Shown here one piece after another: positions 1 through 12,009 of a stretch of 64,000 nucleotides of DNA. Each line of letters opens with the position of its first letter. Within the stretch, counting starts at the first letter, position 1. This DNA comes from Benincasa hispida (lineage: Eukaryota > Streptophyta > Magnoliopsida > Cucurbitales > Cucurbitaceae). The stretch spans positions 59,175,508-59,239,507 of the forward strand of contig NC_052351.1 in the NCBI RefSeq assembly GCF_009727055.1. The letters are read 5' to 3'. The notes beneath the pieces were generated by a model that did no database searches, was not told the origin of the DNA, and saw nothing but the letters and a program-made list of their open reading frames with translations. Made by a program: the position numbers and the translations under genes.

Positions 1-860
1 TCTGACCTAAACGACCATAGGTGACACGACCTTAATCCTGAGTGTTTTGTGAACTCCTCCTGCCTTTGACGGCGATCCTTTGATTAGTATGGGTGAGAAT
101 GGCCAGATTGCCAACTCAACATGCCCAACTTTTTGGGGACTTGTCTGATCTGGGAGTTGGTAACTCAATTCATAATATGGAATTCACTTCTTTCCCGAAG
201 TAGGGATAAGTAGAGAGATTGCTCCCTTAAGGGTTGATTCCGGGGCTTAAACATAGTGGCCATAGCTTCTCTTTGGAAGAGAAGACTCAGTCATAGTAGG
301 ACTATGATTTATGTTCATTAGAGGGATTAGTGATACTTAAGGAGACAAATGTAACTACAGGGGCATAACGGTTATTGGCCTAGTTGTACTTACAAGCGAT
401 CTATGAAGGGTTGTCGCACTGCTAATTGGTTAAGATGGACACATAATATATCTGTAGTGAGGAGAGTTCAGCTGTTGTCTTTAGTGGAGTGCCTGACAGT
501 TAACGGATGGTAGATCCTGTGACTAAAGAGTTTAGTCAGTTATTCATGTACCGGTTGAGCTTCGGATCTACAAGTCCATAAGGTCCCTTAGTAGCTTGGA
601 TTCATGTTGAAGGATCAGTTCTTGGTGTTGATTTGAAATGTTCAAATTGACAAGAGGTATCTTGATTATATATGATATAATCAGTATGATGTATAAGATA
701 CATCTAGTGGAGGATTGATGTAAATGAAGTTTACATTAAGTACTATGGAATAGGAAAAGAACTATGGTTTATATGTTTCATGAGATGAAATATTAAAAAT
801 ATAGGTTATAAATATAGTATGATAAGTTGGTTATAATTTATGTTTATAATAATATTAACA
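1..860 (+). repeat. Family A LTR, partial
   Basis: This stretch matches the complete family A LTR at 4559-6532, starting about 420 bp into that LTR. The same stretch appears in reverse at about 1505-2353. By eye the two differ almost only by single-base insertions or deletions, whereas several substitutions separate them from the 4559-6532 copy. No gene is seen. It is probably the same locus represented twice by the assembly. Confidence 0.85.
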
Positions 861-1163
861 TGATCGTTTACCTTGGGCCAGCGATCGTCTAGCAAAAGCT
901 ATGCGATCGTTTAGTAAACACTGCATGATCGTTTAGCTCGCCCAGCCATCGTTTAGTAAATCTGTATTTACTTGAAGACTTCCATGAGTTTCTTTTTCGT
1001 CGGAGAGAAAACTCAAATTCTTTTCGAAACTTTTATGAAAAAACTTCTTTTTCAAAATAGGAAATCGATTTCCTTTTAAACTCATGGTTACCCATGATTC
1101 ACTCACCCACTACTTTGGTTTTTTAAAAAAGAAAAAAAAGGTAATTATATTATCTAATAAATT
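861..1163 (-). repeat. Family A LTR fragment, reverse orientation, abutting the N gap
   Basis: At about 860 the sequence switches from plus-sense to minus-sense family A LTR, matching the reverse complement of about 5845-6140. The same stretch recurs in the same orientation after the gap at about 1213-1512 with only small indels. It therefore behaves as a redundant contig end. The short open frame here is split by Ns and is not a gene. Confidence 0.8.
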
Positions 1164-1188
1164 NNNNNNNNNNNNNNNNNNNNNNNNN
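1164..1188. other. Assembly gap of 25 N
   Basis: Twenty-five undetermined bases lie between two near-identical copies of the same LTR segment. Real length and content are unknown. Confidence 0.99.
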
Positions 1189-2749
1189 CTCTATTCGTTA
1201 GCTGGTCGATTCTACATGATCGTTTACCTTGGGCCAGCGATCGATCTAGCAAAGCTATGCGATCGTTGTAAACACTGCATGATCGTAGCTCGCCCAGCCA
1301 TCGTTTAGTAATCTGTATTTACTTGAAGACTTCCATGAGTTTCTTTTCGCGGAGAGAAAACTCAAATTCTTTTCGAAACTTTTATGAAAAAACTTCTTTT
1401 TCAAAATAGGAAAATCGATTTCCTTTTTAACTCATGGTTACCATGATCAATAACCACCCACTACTTTGGTTATTTTAAAAGAAAAAGTATTAATTATCTA
1501 ATAATTATATATTATAAAACATAAATTATAACCAACTTATCATACTATATTTATAACCTATATTTTTAATATTTTCATCTCATGAAACATATAAACCATA
1601 GTTCTTTTCCTATTCCATTAGTACTTAATGTAAACTTCATTTACATCAATCCTCCACTAGATGTATCTTATACATCATACTGATTATATCATATATAATC
1701 AAGATACCTCTTGTCAATTTGAACATTTCAAATCAACACCAAGAACTGATCCTTCAACATGAATCCAAGCTACTAAGGACCTTATGGACTTGTAGATCCG
1801 AGCTCAACCGTACATGAATAACTGACTAAACTCTTTAGTCACAGGATCTACCATCGTTAACTGTCAGGCACTCCACTAAAGACAACAGCTGAACTCTCCT
1901 CACTACAGAATATTATGTGTCCATCTTAAACAATAGCAGTGCGACAACCCTTCATAGATCGCTTGTAAGTACAACTAGGCAATAACCGTTATGCCCCTGT
2001 AGTTACATTTGTCTCCTTAAGTATCACTAATCCTCTAATGACATAAATTCATAGTCCCTACTATGACTGAGTCTTCTCTTCCAAAGAGAAGCTATTGGCC
2101 CTATGTTTAAGCCCCGAATCAACCCTTAAGGAGCAATCTCTCTACTTATCCCTACTTCGGGAAAGAAGTGAATTCCATATTATGAATTGAGTTACCAACT
2201 CCCAGATCAGACAAAGTCCCAAAAAGTTGGCATGTTGAGTTGGCAATCTGGCCATTCTCACCCATACTAATCAAAGGATCGCCGTCAAAGGCAGGAGGAG
2301 TTCACAAAACACTCAGGATTAAGGTCGTGTCACCTATGGTCGTTTAGGTCAGATGCAAGTCTCTAGTATTAACGATGTTATATCAGAGTCTTGTCATCTC
2401 GTGGTCCAACTCTTATAAAAACTCTTTGTATAGGACACCCCCCTCATACGTCTCCACATGAATGGTCAGGATCTACCATCTGTAGTAGTTTACAACACTT
2501 GCAAACCTCTACAAAGCGGGTCGTATCCATAATGTCACAAAGATCAGGTATCCCACCTTAATCTTATACTATCAGACCTATTTAGGTTATCACATATTAC
2601 ATGCTTAAGTTCACATAAGATAACCAAGGAGCTTTGTTTATTGGATATGAGTAAATGCCAAAATTAAATAACACTTATTTTATTCATTAAACAATGTGTA
2701 TCTTTTGGAAACAACAAACTCTGGGAGAATTAAGACATCAATCCCAATA
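1189..2749 (-). mobile_element. Family A LTR, reverse-complement copy, 5' 1.56 kb
   Basis: On the minus strand this starts TATTGGGATTGATGTC at 2749 and continues colinear with 4559 to about 6166. The left end at the gap corresponds to LTR sequence near 6150-6166, exactly where the plus-sense LTR resumes at about 3158. The base after 2749 begins family B sequence (gagct). Its reverse complement agctc nearly matches agctt following the other A LTR at 6533-6537, consistent with a target duplication. It is probably the 5' LTR of the A element shown in wrong orientation. Confidence 0.8.
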
Positions 2750-3157
2750 GAGCTAACTATGAACTCTTGTTTATTCAGGATTATCCTTAAATTTGCTAGG
2801 TGGGGGTTGGTAACAGTGTCGGCTCAATAAACTCCCATTTTAGGGGTAAGACTTGATAGATAGCTGGGGACCATAGAGGCAAGATGGAATTCACGCACCA
2901 TTTCTAGGGGATAGTAGAGGGGTTGTTCCCTTAAATGCTGACTTCGGGCCTTGAACAAAGGGCCCTACCTCTCATTGGCCGAGAGAGATTCGGTTTGTTG
3001 ATGGGATCACAAATCAATTATTCATTAGAGAATCAGTGGACTTAAGGGCACGAGAGGTAATCTCAGGGGTTAAACAAACATTTGACCCAACCTGTTATTC
3101 ATGAAGGGTTAACTTACTAATCATGTTATATCGAGTGGACATAATTATATCTATCAG
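2750..3157 (+). repeat. Family B (copia) LTR fragment
   Basis: Matches the middle of the B LTRs, for example the stretches from 14160 (reverse) and 17120 (forward). It runs from the gagctaactatgaactc landmark to about the indicator tatatcgagtggacat and then breaks abruptly into family A sequence. It appears to be the missing part of the B1 3' LTR, whose other part is at 6533-7005, but here it is inverted relative to it. Confidence 0.75.
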
Positions 3158-3730
3158 TTTAAGGACTAAACGATCGCATAGCTTTTGCTAGACGATCGCA
3201 TAGCTTTATCTAAACGATTGGGCATCAACCTATATGATAGGTCTCCGACTTCTCTCACTTGCCTAGTCGTGTACACGATCTGTCTTTCCTCTGTTTGTCT
3301 ACCTCACACCAAGTCCAAACAGAGCCCACCCTCTGGATTCTCACACCGAGAATACCAAGGTTGCCTTGTTGGTGGTGTCAGACTCAACTCAACATCGTCG
3401 AGGATTTAAGAAGGTCGTTCGTGGTGCTTTGAAGGAGTCCGTTCGTGTTGCGGAAGAGATCGTGACCGAGGAGATCGTTGAGGACGAGTGCGAAGTGTTC
3501 GTGTTGTGTTCGTTTGGTGTTACAGTCGCACATCAGAGCATGGAGACACTTCTGGCTTTGTTAGTATAGTTTTTCACTCTGTACATTTAATGTTCATGCT
3601 GTAATTTCTCTGTATTATTTGTATAACCGTTTGTATGGAAGTCGGCTATAAATATCTGATGATTCATGATTGTAATTTGGAATTGTCTTGTTCCGCTTTT
3701 CACGAAAATCTCGAGTGTCGATTTCCTTCA
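3158..3730 (+). mobile_element. Family A 5' LTR, 3' portion
   Basis: Colinear with about 6155-6532 of the other A LTR and ends at the same point, gatttccttca. It includes repeated self-complementary motifs around CGATCG near 3170-3215. Relative to the 3' LTR it carries extra sequence between about 3450 and 3660. Open frames at 3185-3409 and 3366-3569 are repeated in both LTRs without coding signatures and are not called as genes. The primer-binding site follows 2 bp downstream. Confidence 0.8.
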
Positions 3731-3732
3731 AT

Positions 3733-3745
3733 TGGTATCAGAGCC
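3733..3745 (+). promoter_or_regulatory. Primer-binding site, initiator tRNA-Met type
   Basis: TGGTATCAGAGCC lies 2 bp after the LTR end. This is the usual primer-binding site of plant Ty1/copia elements, complementary to the 3' end of initiator tRNA-Met. It fixes the LTR end and the plus-strand sense of the A element. Confidence 0.9.
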
Positions 3746-4558
3746 AAGTTCTCTGATATTCCAAATTACAGATCTGAATTGAATGCTTTGTACAGTCGCA
3801 ATGGGTTTCTACATTTGTAGTTAACCGTTCTCTGCATTTGCGGATGAATTTGGATTTTTCTAGACAATCGTATAGTAAATGCTAAACGATCGTTTAGCTC
3901 CGGGAGCACTGGTAAGCGATAGAACGAAGTGTTTGTTTTATCGTATAGACAATCGTAGGGTGTTTAATACACGATGGTTGGTTGAAGAATCGATGCTTTA
4001 CCGAGCGGTTCAAGACCCGATTCGCCTATTTGAACCGGAGACTCCTTGTCTTTGTTATAGTTAGCTTTCCTTTTTGAATTTTAAGGCAATTTTACCCGAT
4101 TCATCAACTTTTATTGCTTATACATGTGATGTATAGTTCTTATATGTCAAAGTGTTTGTCATATAGTTAAAAACCCACCTTAGGTTGTACAATTACTCAT
4201 GCATCATGTATTATAAATATTATAATATTGCATGAAAAAATTATTTGAAAGCATGCGCATGCATCATGAAATATAAGAGTTATATTTTGCATGCAGTGAG
4301 CATCATCATGCATCATCCTTTTATTATAAATCTTATAGTCTATGGGTGAATGGAAGCATATTTTGCTTGTTTCATTGCGGTTTTGTATAAGTGTTATATC
4401 AAAGAAGTAGCAATGAAGGGACAATGCATTGAGCATGACACTTAGCCCGTTTATAATCGTTATGAATGCCTTACATGTGTTAGCTTCCCGTTGTGGTTGT
4501 TTCTATTTATAACTATTATAAAGGAAATTAGACCTAAAATCGATAATTCAGAGTTGCA
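3746..4558 (+). mobile_element. Short internal region of the A element, no coding domains
   Basis: Only about 810 bp separate the primer-binding site from the 3' LTR. I see no gag, protease, integrase or RT motif on either strand. AT-rich sequence with repeated tgcatcat or gcatgc words occurs near 4195-4310. No convincing polypurine tract precedes 4559. The element is therefore non-autonomous, either a long internal deletion or a TRIM/LARD-like derivative. Small open frames (3635-3820, 3879-4064) have no recognised features. Confidence 0.65.
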
Positions 4559-6532
4559 TGCGGACTTGGTGTCTTAATTCTCCCAGAGTCTCGTTTGTAA
4601 AGATACACATTGTTTAATGAATAAAATAAGTATTATTTAATTCTGGCATTTACTCATATCCAATAAACAGAGCTCCTTGGTTATCTTATGTGAACTTAAA
4701 CATGTATATGTGATATACAAGTGGATCATGCCTTAAGTGATAACTTAAATCGGTTTGTAGTATAAGGATTAAGGTCGGATACTCGATCCTAGTGATACTA
4801 TGGATACGACCCGCTTTGTAGAGGTTTGCAAGTGTTGTAAACTACTACAGATGGTTGATCCTAACCATTCGTGTGGAGACGTGGAGTGGGGATGTCCTAT
4901 ACAAAGAGTTTGTATAAGACCTAGACCACGAGATGACTAGACTCTGTATATAACACCGTTGATACTAGAGACTTGCATCTGACCTAAACGACCATAGGTG
5001 ACACGACCTCAATCCTGAGTGTTTTATGAACTCCTCCTGCCTTAGACAGCAATCCTTTGATTAGTATGGGTGAGAGTGGCCAGATTGCCAACTCAACATG
5101 CCTATCTTTTTGGGGACTTGTCTGATCTGGGAGCTTGGAACTCAACTCACAATATAGAATTCACTCCTTTCCCGAAGTAGGGATAAGTAGAGAGATTGTT
5201 CCCTTAAGGGCTGATTCTGGCGCTTGAACATAGTGGCCATAGCTTCTCTTCGAAAGAGAAGACTCAGTCATAGTAGGACTATGATTTATGTTCATTAGAG
5301 GGATCAGTGGTACTTTAGGAGACAGATGTAACTACAGGGGCATAACGGTTATTGACCCAGCTATACTTACGAGCGATCTGTGAGGGGTTGTCATACTACT
5401 GATTGCTTAAGATAGACACATAATATTTTTGTACTGAGGACAGTTCAGCTGTCAGTCTTTAGTGGAGTGCCTGGCAGTTAACGAATGGTGGATCCCGTGA
5501 CTAAAGAGTTTAGTCAGTTATTCACGTACTGTTGGAGCTTCGGATCTACAAGTTCATGAGGTCCCCTTAGTAGCTTGGATTCATGTTGAAGGATCAGTTC
5601 TTTGTGTTAATTTGAAATGTTGAAATTGACAAGAGGTATCTTGATTATATATGATATAATCGGTATGATGCATAAGATACATCTAGTGGAGGATTGATGT
5701 AAATGAGATTTACATTAAGTACCATGGAATAGGAAAAGAACTATGGTTTATATGTTTCATGAGATGAAATATTAAAACTATAGGTTATAAATATAGTATG
5801 ATAAGTTGGTTATCATTTATGTTTATAATAATATTAATTATTGGATAATTAATTCTTTTTCTTTTAAATAACCAAAGTAGTGAATGGTTATTGATCATGG
5901 TAACCGTGAGTTTAAAAGGAAATCGGTTTCCTATTTTGAAAAAGAAGTTTTTTCACAAAAGTTTTGAAAAGAATTTGAGTTTTCTCTCCGGTGAAAAGAA
6001 ACTAACGGAAGTCATACTAAACGATGGCTGGGCGAGCTAAACGATCATGCAGGTGCGAGCTAAACGATCGTGCAGTGTTTATTAAACGATCGCATAGTTT
6101 TGCTAGACGATTGCTGGCCCAAGGTAAACGATCATGTAGAATCGACCAAGCTAAAGGATAAAGCTAAACGATCGCATAGCTTTTGCTAGATAATCGCATA
6201 GCTTTATCTAAACGATTGGGCATCAACCTATACAATTGATCTCCGACTTCTCCCACTTACCCAGTTGTGTACACGATCTGTCTTTCCTCCGTTTGTCTAC
6301 CTCACACCAAGTCCAAACAGAGCCCACCCTTTGGATTCTCACACCAAGAATACCAAGGTCGCCTTGTTGGTGGTGTCAAACTCAACTCGACATCGTCAAG
6401 GTTTTCCGGAGGCCGTTCGTGGTGCTTTGGAGGAGTTCGTTCATCGTGTTGCAGAGGAGTCCGTTCATGATTGTAATTTGGAATGTTCTTATTTCCGCTA
6501 CTCATGGAAATCTCAAAGTTGGATTTCCTTCA
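4559..6532 (+). mobile_element. Family A 3' LTR, about 1.97 kb
   Basis: Starts near TGCGGACTTGGTGTC and ends gatttccttca, the same end that precedes the primer-binding site at 3730. Clusters of RCGATCG palindromes lie at about 6010-6210. It is followed by agctt (6533-6537) and then by minus-sense B LTR sequence, so the element inserted into a B LTR. The open frames at 6236-6595 on both strands lie in LTR sequence and carry no domain. Confidence 0.85.
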
Positions 6533-7005
6533 AGCTTAGGATTAAGGTCAAGTTACCTAGGTCATTACTTTGAAATAATTAGTCTTAAACAATAAACAAC
6601 GTTATAAAGTAAGAGTGATTGATTTCGTGGTCCAATCTTGTACAAACCCTTTTGCACAGGACGCCCTTACTCCTCATGTCATAATATGTATGAATTAGGA
6701 TCACTTCATTTGTAGCACTTTACAACTCTTTGTAACAACTACAGAGTAGGCCGCATCCAATAGTGTTACCAAAATAAGGCACCCAACCTTATTCATATAC
6801 TATAGATCACTTTGACTATTTACTCAAACCTGATCCACTTTTATGTCTCCACATAAATTTCAAGTACTCATGTAATAGTCATGGGTCTTTTAGGTTTATT
6901 GGATTTCTAATAAGCAATGCATATATTCAATAACAACTTATTGAATTTTTCAGAATAAGTTTCATTGTTTACAAACCATGAGTTTTAGGACATAAAACCC
7001 AGCAA
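6533..7005 (-). mobile_element. B1 3' LTR, first 470 bp only
   Basis: On the minus strand it starts TGCTGGGTTTTATGTCC at 7005 and matches the 5' part of the complete B1 LTR whose minus-strand start is at 14687. It is cut at 6533 by the A element. The rest of the LTR matches 2750-3157. A purine-rich stretch reading caagttggag on the minus strand directly precedes it, equivalent to the caagtgggag seen before other B LTRs, and is the likely polypurine tract. Confidence 0.85.
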
Positions 7006-7674
7006 ACTCCAACTTGGACTAAAACTCCAGTGGTAACTTATATATACGAATATATAAGACTGAGTTTCTAAGTTTTATAGAGAAATACAATAAACTAGGG
7101 TATCCCATACCCATGGTTTACCATTCGGTATCCCATACCTAATATTTCTCCCACTTTCCCTAGGTTATTAACCTGGTATTCCTAGTCTTACTAGGTGATT
7201 CTCAAACACTTTAGCCAAGACAATCATTGTAAACATGTTAATGTACAATAGACTTCTTATTAAACTATATGAGGAATGCATCTTATTCTCAATAATGACC
7301 AGGAAGTCATACTTTCCTCCCAATACATTGAGGTACTCTCAACTCTTTGAGTAAGACGCATCTGACCTGTCTTAACAACTCTTGTTAACAGTCAGATATA
7401 GAAATCTTTAAATTTTCTATACTTTAATCTAATCGATTTCTAGCCGCTTTAAATATCTGAATATTTGCAAATGGCTTTTAACTAGTTTGATTCTTAACAG
7501 AAATTGCTTATGAGATAGAACAAACATATTTTACGAAAAATGAACATTTCATTTACAAAAAAATATATACATTTTGTTCTTTTACAAGATAACAAAAGCA
7601 AGTAAGGTTATCATCAGCAACATCTCCCACTGGTTAAGCTGAGCAAGCAGTCCTCAGGAACTAGTTTGCCTATT
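7006..7674 (-). mobile_element. B1 internal remnant where pol should be
   Basis: Comparison with the B3 element (from 30721) shows faint similarity only to the extreme 3' end of pol, for example the stretch equivalent to the RNase H tail near 7150-7220. No integrase, RT or RNase H motif is readable. Pol has been lost, leaving about 670 bp between the polypurine tract and the gag zinc-knuckle remnant. Confidence 0.6.
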
Positions 7675-7751
7675 TTGCTCTCTGCTCTCTCCTTAGCAAG
7701 ATACTGAGGGCAGTTTCTCTTCTAGTATCCTTCTTCGTTGCAGTGGCAACA

Positions 7752-9421
7752 TGATGCATTGTTGTTATGCGATGAAATAATGAAAAGGGATGGGTTGGTG
7801 GAAAATGCGTTGTGCATGCAAGTTTTCTCAGCAAAGTCCAAGTATAAACCTTATTGAGTTTCCTGGTAAGCCTAAGGTCGAACACAAGGACTAAGGAAGA
7901 CAATGTGCGATGGTAATTTTAGATCACTTTGCGGTAACAATTAAATCAATGCGTTGGTTGGTTGGTTTTTGAAATATAAAAGTTATGTGCCAGATTTGAG
8001 AAAAGAGTTAATAATACGGAAGATGCGATGAGTATGTGCGGGAACGGGTTGAGAAAGGATTCAGCTAATACTTCCTAGGAATGCGTTCATGTTATGCAAT
8101 CATGCTACATACATACAACAGCAAATCATCTCTCAATGCAAATGCTACTGCTTTTAGTTTTAGAATGCAAGCGATGTATGCGATGGTGTCTATAGGACCT
8201 ACATTTAAGCCTCTATTCTTGTCTATGTGATGACGAATGACACACACATACACAAGGCAACCGCATACTATCATGACCTATTTCTAGGGTACTTGCGATG
8301 CATGCTAGCAAATAGAGCTTATCTCTAATTCTCTATCTCTTGTTTATGTAGATCTAATCTTGCTCTCTCGAGTCTAGATTCTAACCTAGCTTTCCCAAGT
8401 CTTAGGTTCTTTCTTTAGACTCTTTCTCGAGTAGCTCTAAAGGGTGATGGGCGTAACTTAAGACAAGATGATCGCATGCAATGATGATCCTAGGTCATGT
8501 TAGCTAAGTACTTTTCAACACATTCGACAAATTTAGCTACTTCATATTTTACAGAGAATGAATAGATGTAGAAAAGCAAGTTCCATTATATATATATATA
8601 ATCGAAGTACAGAATAACAATGCGAAATAAGAATAAAGAGCATGCTAGCAATCTCTTGCTTCCCAAGGCTTTTACACTGTTATTCTCTACTCTGCTCAAA
8701 AGATGTTCTTGCTCTCACAAGAGTCGGGCCTCTATATGCTTTCCACGCTCCCTGGCACTCTCTCGAGCTAACCAGAACGATCTTTCAGCGTCTTTTCCCT
8801 CCTCTCGCTTCCACCTTCTAAGTATAAAAAAATAACTAAGAACAAGGCTAACTAACTAACTGGTCGAACTCTTTTAATGAAGGTGGCCTTCGGTATTTAT
8901 AGAGCTTCAGGGTGAAAAGCTTGTTCTCTTTTATGATTGCACTGATGGGATGACATTAATTCTCTATCTGAAGCGCCGAATAATTGTCACCAAAAAGTTG
9001 AGTGTACTTGCTACAGTGGGTCGTTAATGGCTTGTCAATTTAATTCGAAATCGATTGTCATCAGCTTTCTGTCCCATCGTGATTTATTAAGCTTTCACCC
9101 AGATGCGCCTACCTTGATGCGTTGGCTCTATGCGGCCACCTTCTTGAGCAAATATTTGCAAGTGCAAATGATTGCATAGCCTTGCGGCCATAATCTCTTA
9201 TGCGTTCGGACGTTAATTTCTTCGGATCGCATTTCCGCCTTGCGTCAACGCATTTTCTGCACAAAAATACATAAGTTAGTTGTTTTAATGCGATGGACGC
9301 ATGCGATCGCAATGTTGTGAACTTAATTCTTTTGGATGCAATATTGTATATTTTTGCCTTCGCAATCCTGCATTGTTTTATGACTTTGCGTTGTAATAAC
9401 GTGCATTTCTATCCGTTATCA
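7752..9421 (-). mobile_element. Family C solo LTR
   Basis: Runs from TGATGC (7752) to GTTATCA (9421), 1670 bp, inside the B1 gag. Flanking pentamers are caaca (7747-7751) and aaaca (9422-9426), a target duplication with one mismatch. Removing it rejoins the gag zinc knuckle to its lysine-rich linker. A TATAAATA-type box reads on the minus strand near 8900, so the LTR sense is minus. Small frames inside (7670-7903, 8620-8835, 9109-9312, 9293-9628) are not genes. Confidence 0.88.
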
Positions 9422-9886
9422 AAACACTTTCCTTTGTCTGCAACGTTGTTCTTGCTTTTCTTTCCATCGGGTTTCTTCTTCCCTTTCCCTTTTTTCTTCT
9501 TCATAGGAATACTCTTACTCTGTGAAGAAGAAGCAACATCAGGCTTTTTGGAGGATGTTCCTCTCTTTTCAGCTGTAGTAACGTTTACTTCTAATTCTAG
9601 ACCTTTAGTTCTCAACATAGTCTGGTAAGCCTGTAGCTCATTCAACAAAGTAGTCAAAGTGTATTCAATTTTATTCATGAGTGCATTCATGCAAAATTGC
9701 AGAAAACTATTTAGAAGAAATTCTAGAATAAAACCTACTTGACTTCTCTTGTCAATAACAGCGTCGTTTACTTCTGCCACTTTAAAATGGACTATCATGT
9801 CCAAGACATGTTCACGAACAGATGCCCCCTCTTTCATGCGGCAGTTTTAAATGTACTTGATAGCATCATGCCATAGGGAGAAGGAC

Positions 9887-9958
9887 AGTTGCCCGAACAT
9901 CTTTCGTAGAGATTCCATAATCAGTTGCCCGAACATCCTTCGTAGAGATTCCATAATC
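9887..9958 (-). repeat. 36-bp in-frame tandem duplication within gag
   Basis: Two adjacent 36-bp copies (9887-9922, 9923-9958) differ at one base. In the gag frame they encode MESLRRMFGQL twice. The segment is normally single in copia gag. Confidence 0.9.
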
Positions 9959-10233
9959 TCTTTTGGCAGTGCCTATATCCTTATGTTTCTTCACCAAAAC
10001 ATCAAATATGTTGGCGAGGATATAAGCACGAGCTTTATCATTCGCCTCGATCCATCTATCATACACATCTCGAACAGTTTGGTTTGTGTTAGAGCTCAGA
10101 ACGGGAGGACAATCTTCTATTAAGACAAACCATAAATCGTCTATCACCAGTATAGTATTCAAATTTGATTTCCAGGTCGCATAATTATTCCCAATAGTTT
10201 ATCATATGCCAGCAATTATACTAATGAACTCAT

Positions 10234-12009
10234 CATTATGAAATTATAAACAAATTTTATAAGTGAATTTCTTTTAAATCCAATCAAGTTTTAGCAAAGT
10301 AATAATATACTCAAGATTATTTTTGCAACGATACTACAGCAAGATATTCTTGACTAAATACTATCTCCAGAATAACTCATATTCCGATAGTCATTTAGCT
10401 ATAGCTTTTGCTCAGAAATTACTAACTCTTTAGTAATTCTGTAAGTGTAACCCTCCGTTTTCAGATGTCAGAGGTCGGCCCCAACTATGCTACCGAAGTG
10501 GAGAGTCAAGGTTGGGAATGGACCTAAGAAATCCTATCCATTTCTGGAGCTTGAATTGTTCTGAATCCTATGTTACAACCCTCCGTGGGGATAGTCGTCG
10601 TTAAACGACTAGCAAAGGGCTACTTAAAGCACACCAGTAGGCACAACATAGGAATCTCACGGTCCAAACTAACGGAAGAGACCACAGGATATGTTGACAT
10701 ATATCCTTCACCCATTTACTATGAACAACTTCCCCCGTTTACCTTGTTATTGACTCATACAAACACTTTCCGTATGGAGGTCACTCCCAAGGTGACACGA
10801 AGCGTCATATGAATCTCACGATGTAAACTATGTTGAGACGTGGCAGTTGAAATCTATGTATCATATAATATACTTATATTTGAACCACTTCCCCTTATTC
10901 ATCGAAATCTAGATTTAGGCTAAAAAAAATACTTTTTGTATGAAGGTCACTCCCAGGGTGACACGAAGTACCACTTAAATCTGGATTGTGAACTTTTAGG
11001 ACGTGAGAGCTAAATATTACGTATCGTATATGTTATTAATCTCCCATTAAAGTGTTCTAATAACTTTATCATATAGAAGTTATTGAACTCCCACTGAAGT
11101 GTTCTATTAATAGGGTAATTTTATACTTAGGTTCTTTTCGGCTAATAAAAACAACCCTAAGCCCATGTGGTTTATCCAAGTATAACACTTATAAATGGAT
11201 TTAAACCTATGATGTCTAAGTGATAAAACTGCTTTATTACCTCACATCGCTCATGTAAGCTCATAAAACCGATTAACAACACTCAATAATTTAGCCATAA
11301 TCCCCAGGTAAGAGGTGTTTTGTAGACCGTCAACTTAAGTACCTCTAGCCTTAGACAGGATTATATACCGGTTGAGTTGGTAACCCAAGTTTTATAAGTT
11401 TAATGACCTATTTTAACTATTAAAACGAGTGGTAACCTACATAAGCATGCAACTGTTCTTTATTATGGATTTTAAATGTCTAACCCAATTTTATAATAGC
11501 TTACAAAATTTTAGACATGTTAAACATGCACAACATACATCAAAGGCATTCAATATTTAATATAACAATTATATTAAATATAAGAAACCTTAACATGCAT
11601 ACTATATGTTATAACATTTTATAACATACTTTCAATGCATGTAACATGCTTCCTATGGTGGGATTTCAAAACTACATGGCATACTATATGCACATACAAG
11701 ATTTATTTAATTATAGCATACATCAAATGCATAAATAAACACAAACTGATATGATTTTAGTTTTGGCATAAACAAGCAACCAAAAGCCTAATTATTACAA
11801 AACAATTAGTGACAACTTCAAAACCGCTTCTGAACCGCTCGAACCGCTTCAAACCAAACCCAAACAACTTGAACCGGATTGGAAAAGTCTGAACCAGACT
11901 AGCCAAAAATGTTTTGAGGCTGAACCGGACAGGACCTCAAGAAAACTGGTCGAACCGGCTACTCTCAGTCCATGCTCGAAATCTCGCTGAGGCTCATCAT
12001 GTAGCACTG
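10234..12009 (-). mobile_element. Long leader of B1 between gag and its minisatellite
   Basis: Non-coding and matches the B3 leader (34134-35380, 37126-37305, 39410-39880). It holds two copies of a repeat with a short hairpin, GTCACTCCCAAGGTGAC at 10780-10796 and the equivalent at 10946-10962, each followed by acacgaag. Further along are AT-rich sequence and a run of gaaccg-type words (about 11820-11960). The 10570-10812 open frame crosses one hairpin repeat and is not a gene. Confidence 0.75.

Larger units (their letters stand above)
7675..10233 (-). pseudogene. Ty1/copia gag (UBN2 type) pseudogene of B1, split by a solo LTR
   Basis: Gag is the RNA-packaging capsid protein of the element. 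The start ATG is probably 10231-10233. A readable piece around 10180-9970 contains the conserved copia gag phrases TWKSNLNTILVIDD and VRDVYDRWIEANDKAR. The next piece (about 9840-9425) has MKEGASVREHVLDM, SQVGFILEFL and a lysine-rich linker. The frame then runs into the C solo LTR (7752-9421). It resumes at about 7747 with a CCHC zinc-knuckle remnant (CHCNEEGY, then KRNCPQYL) that has a stop codon where the family has Trp, and Tyr in place of the zinc-ligand His. In-frame stops, a frameshift near 9850 and a 36-bp duplication show it is dead. The identification is secure. Exact fragment limits are approximate. Confidence 0.85.

Noticed and set aside
1084..1308. 74-codon open frame spanning the N gap
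   Set aside because: It runs through undetermined bases in LTR sequence.
3185..3569. Overlapping open frames of 67-74 codons in the A 5' LTR
   Set aside because: Same frames are partly present in the 3' LTR with frame breaks; no domain and no start context. LTR sequence by chance.
6236..6595. Open frame of 119 codons plus overlapping ones on both strands
   Set aside because: It crosses the A LTR end and the B LTR border (6532/6533), so it is a junction artefact.
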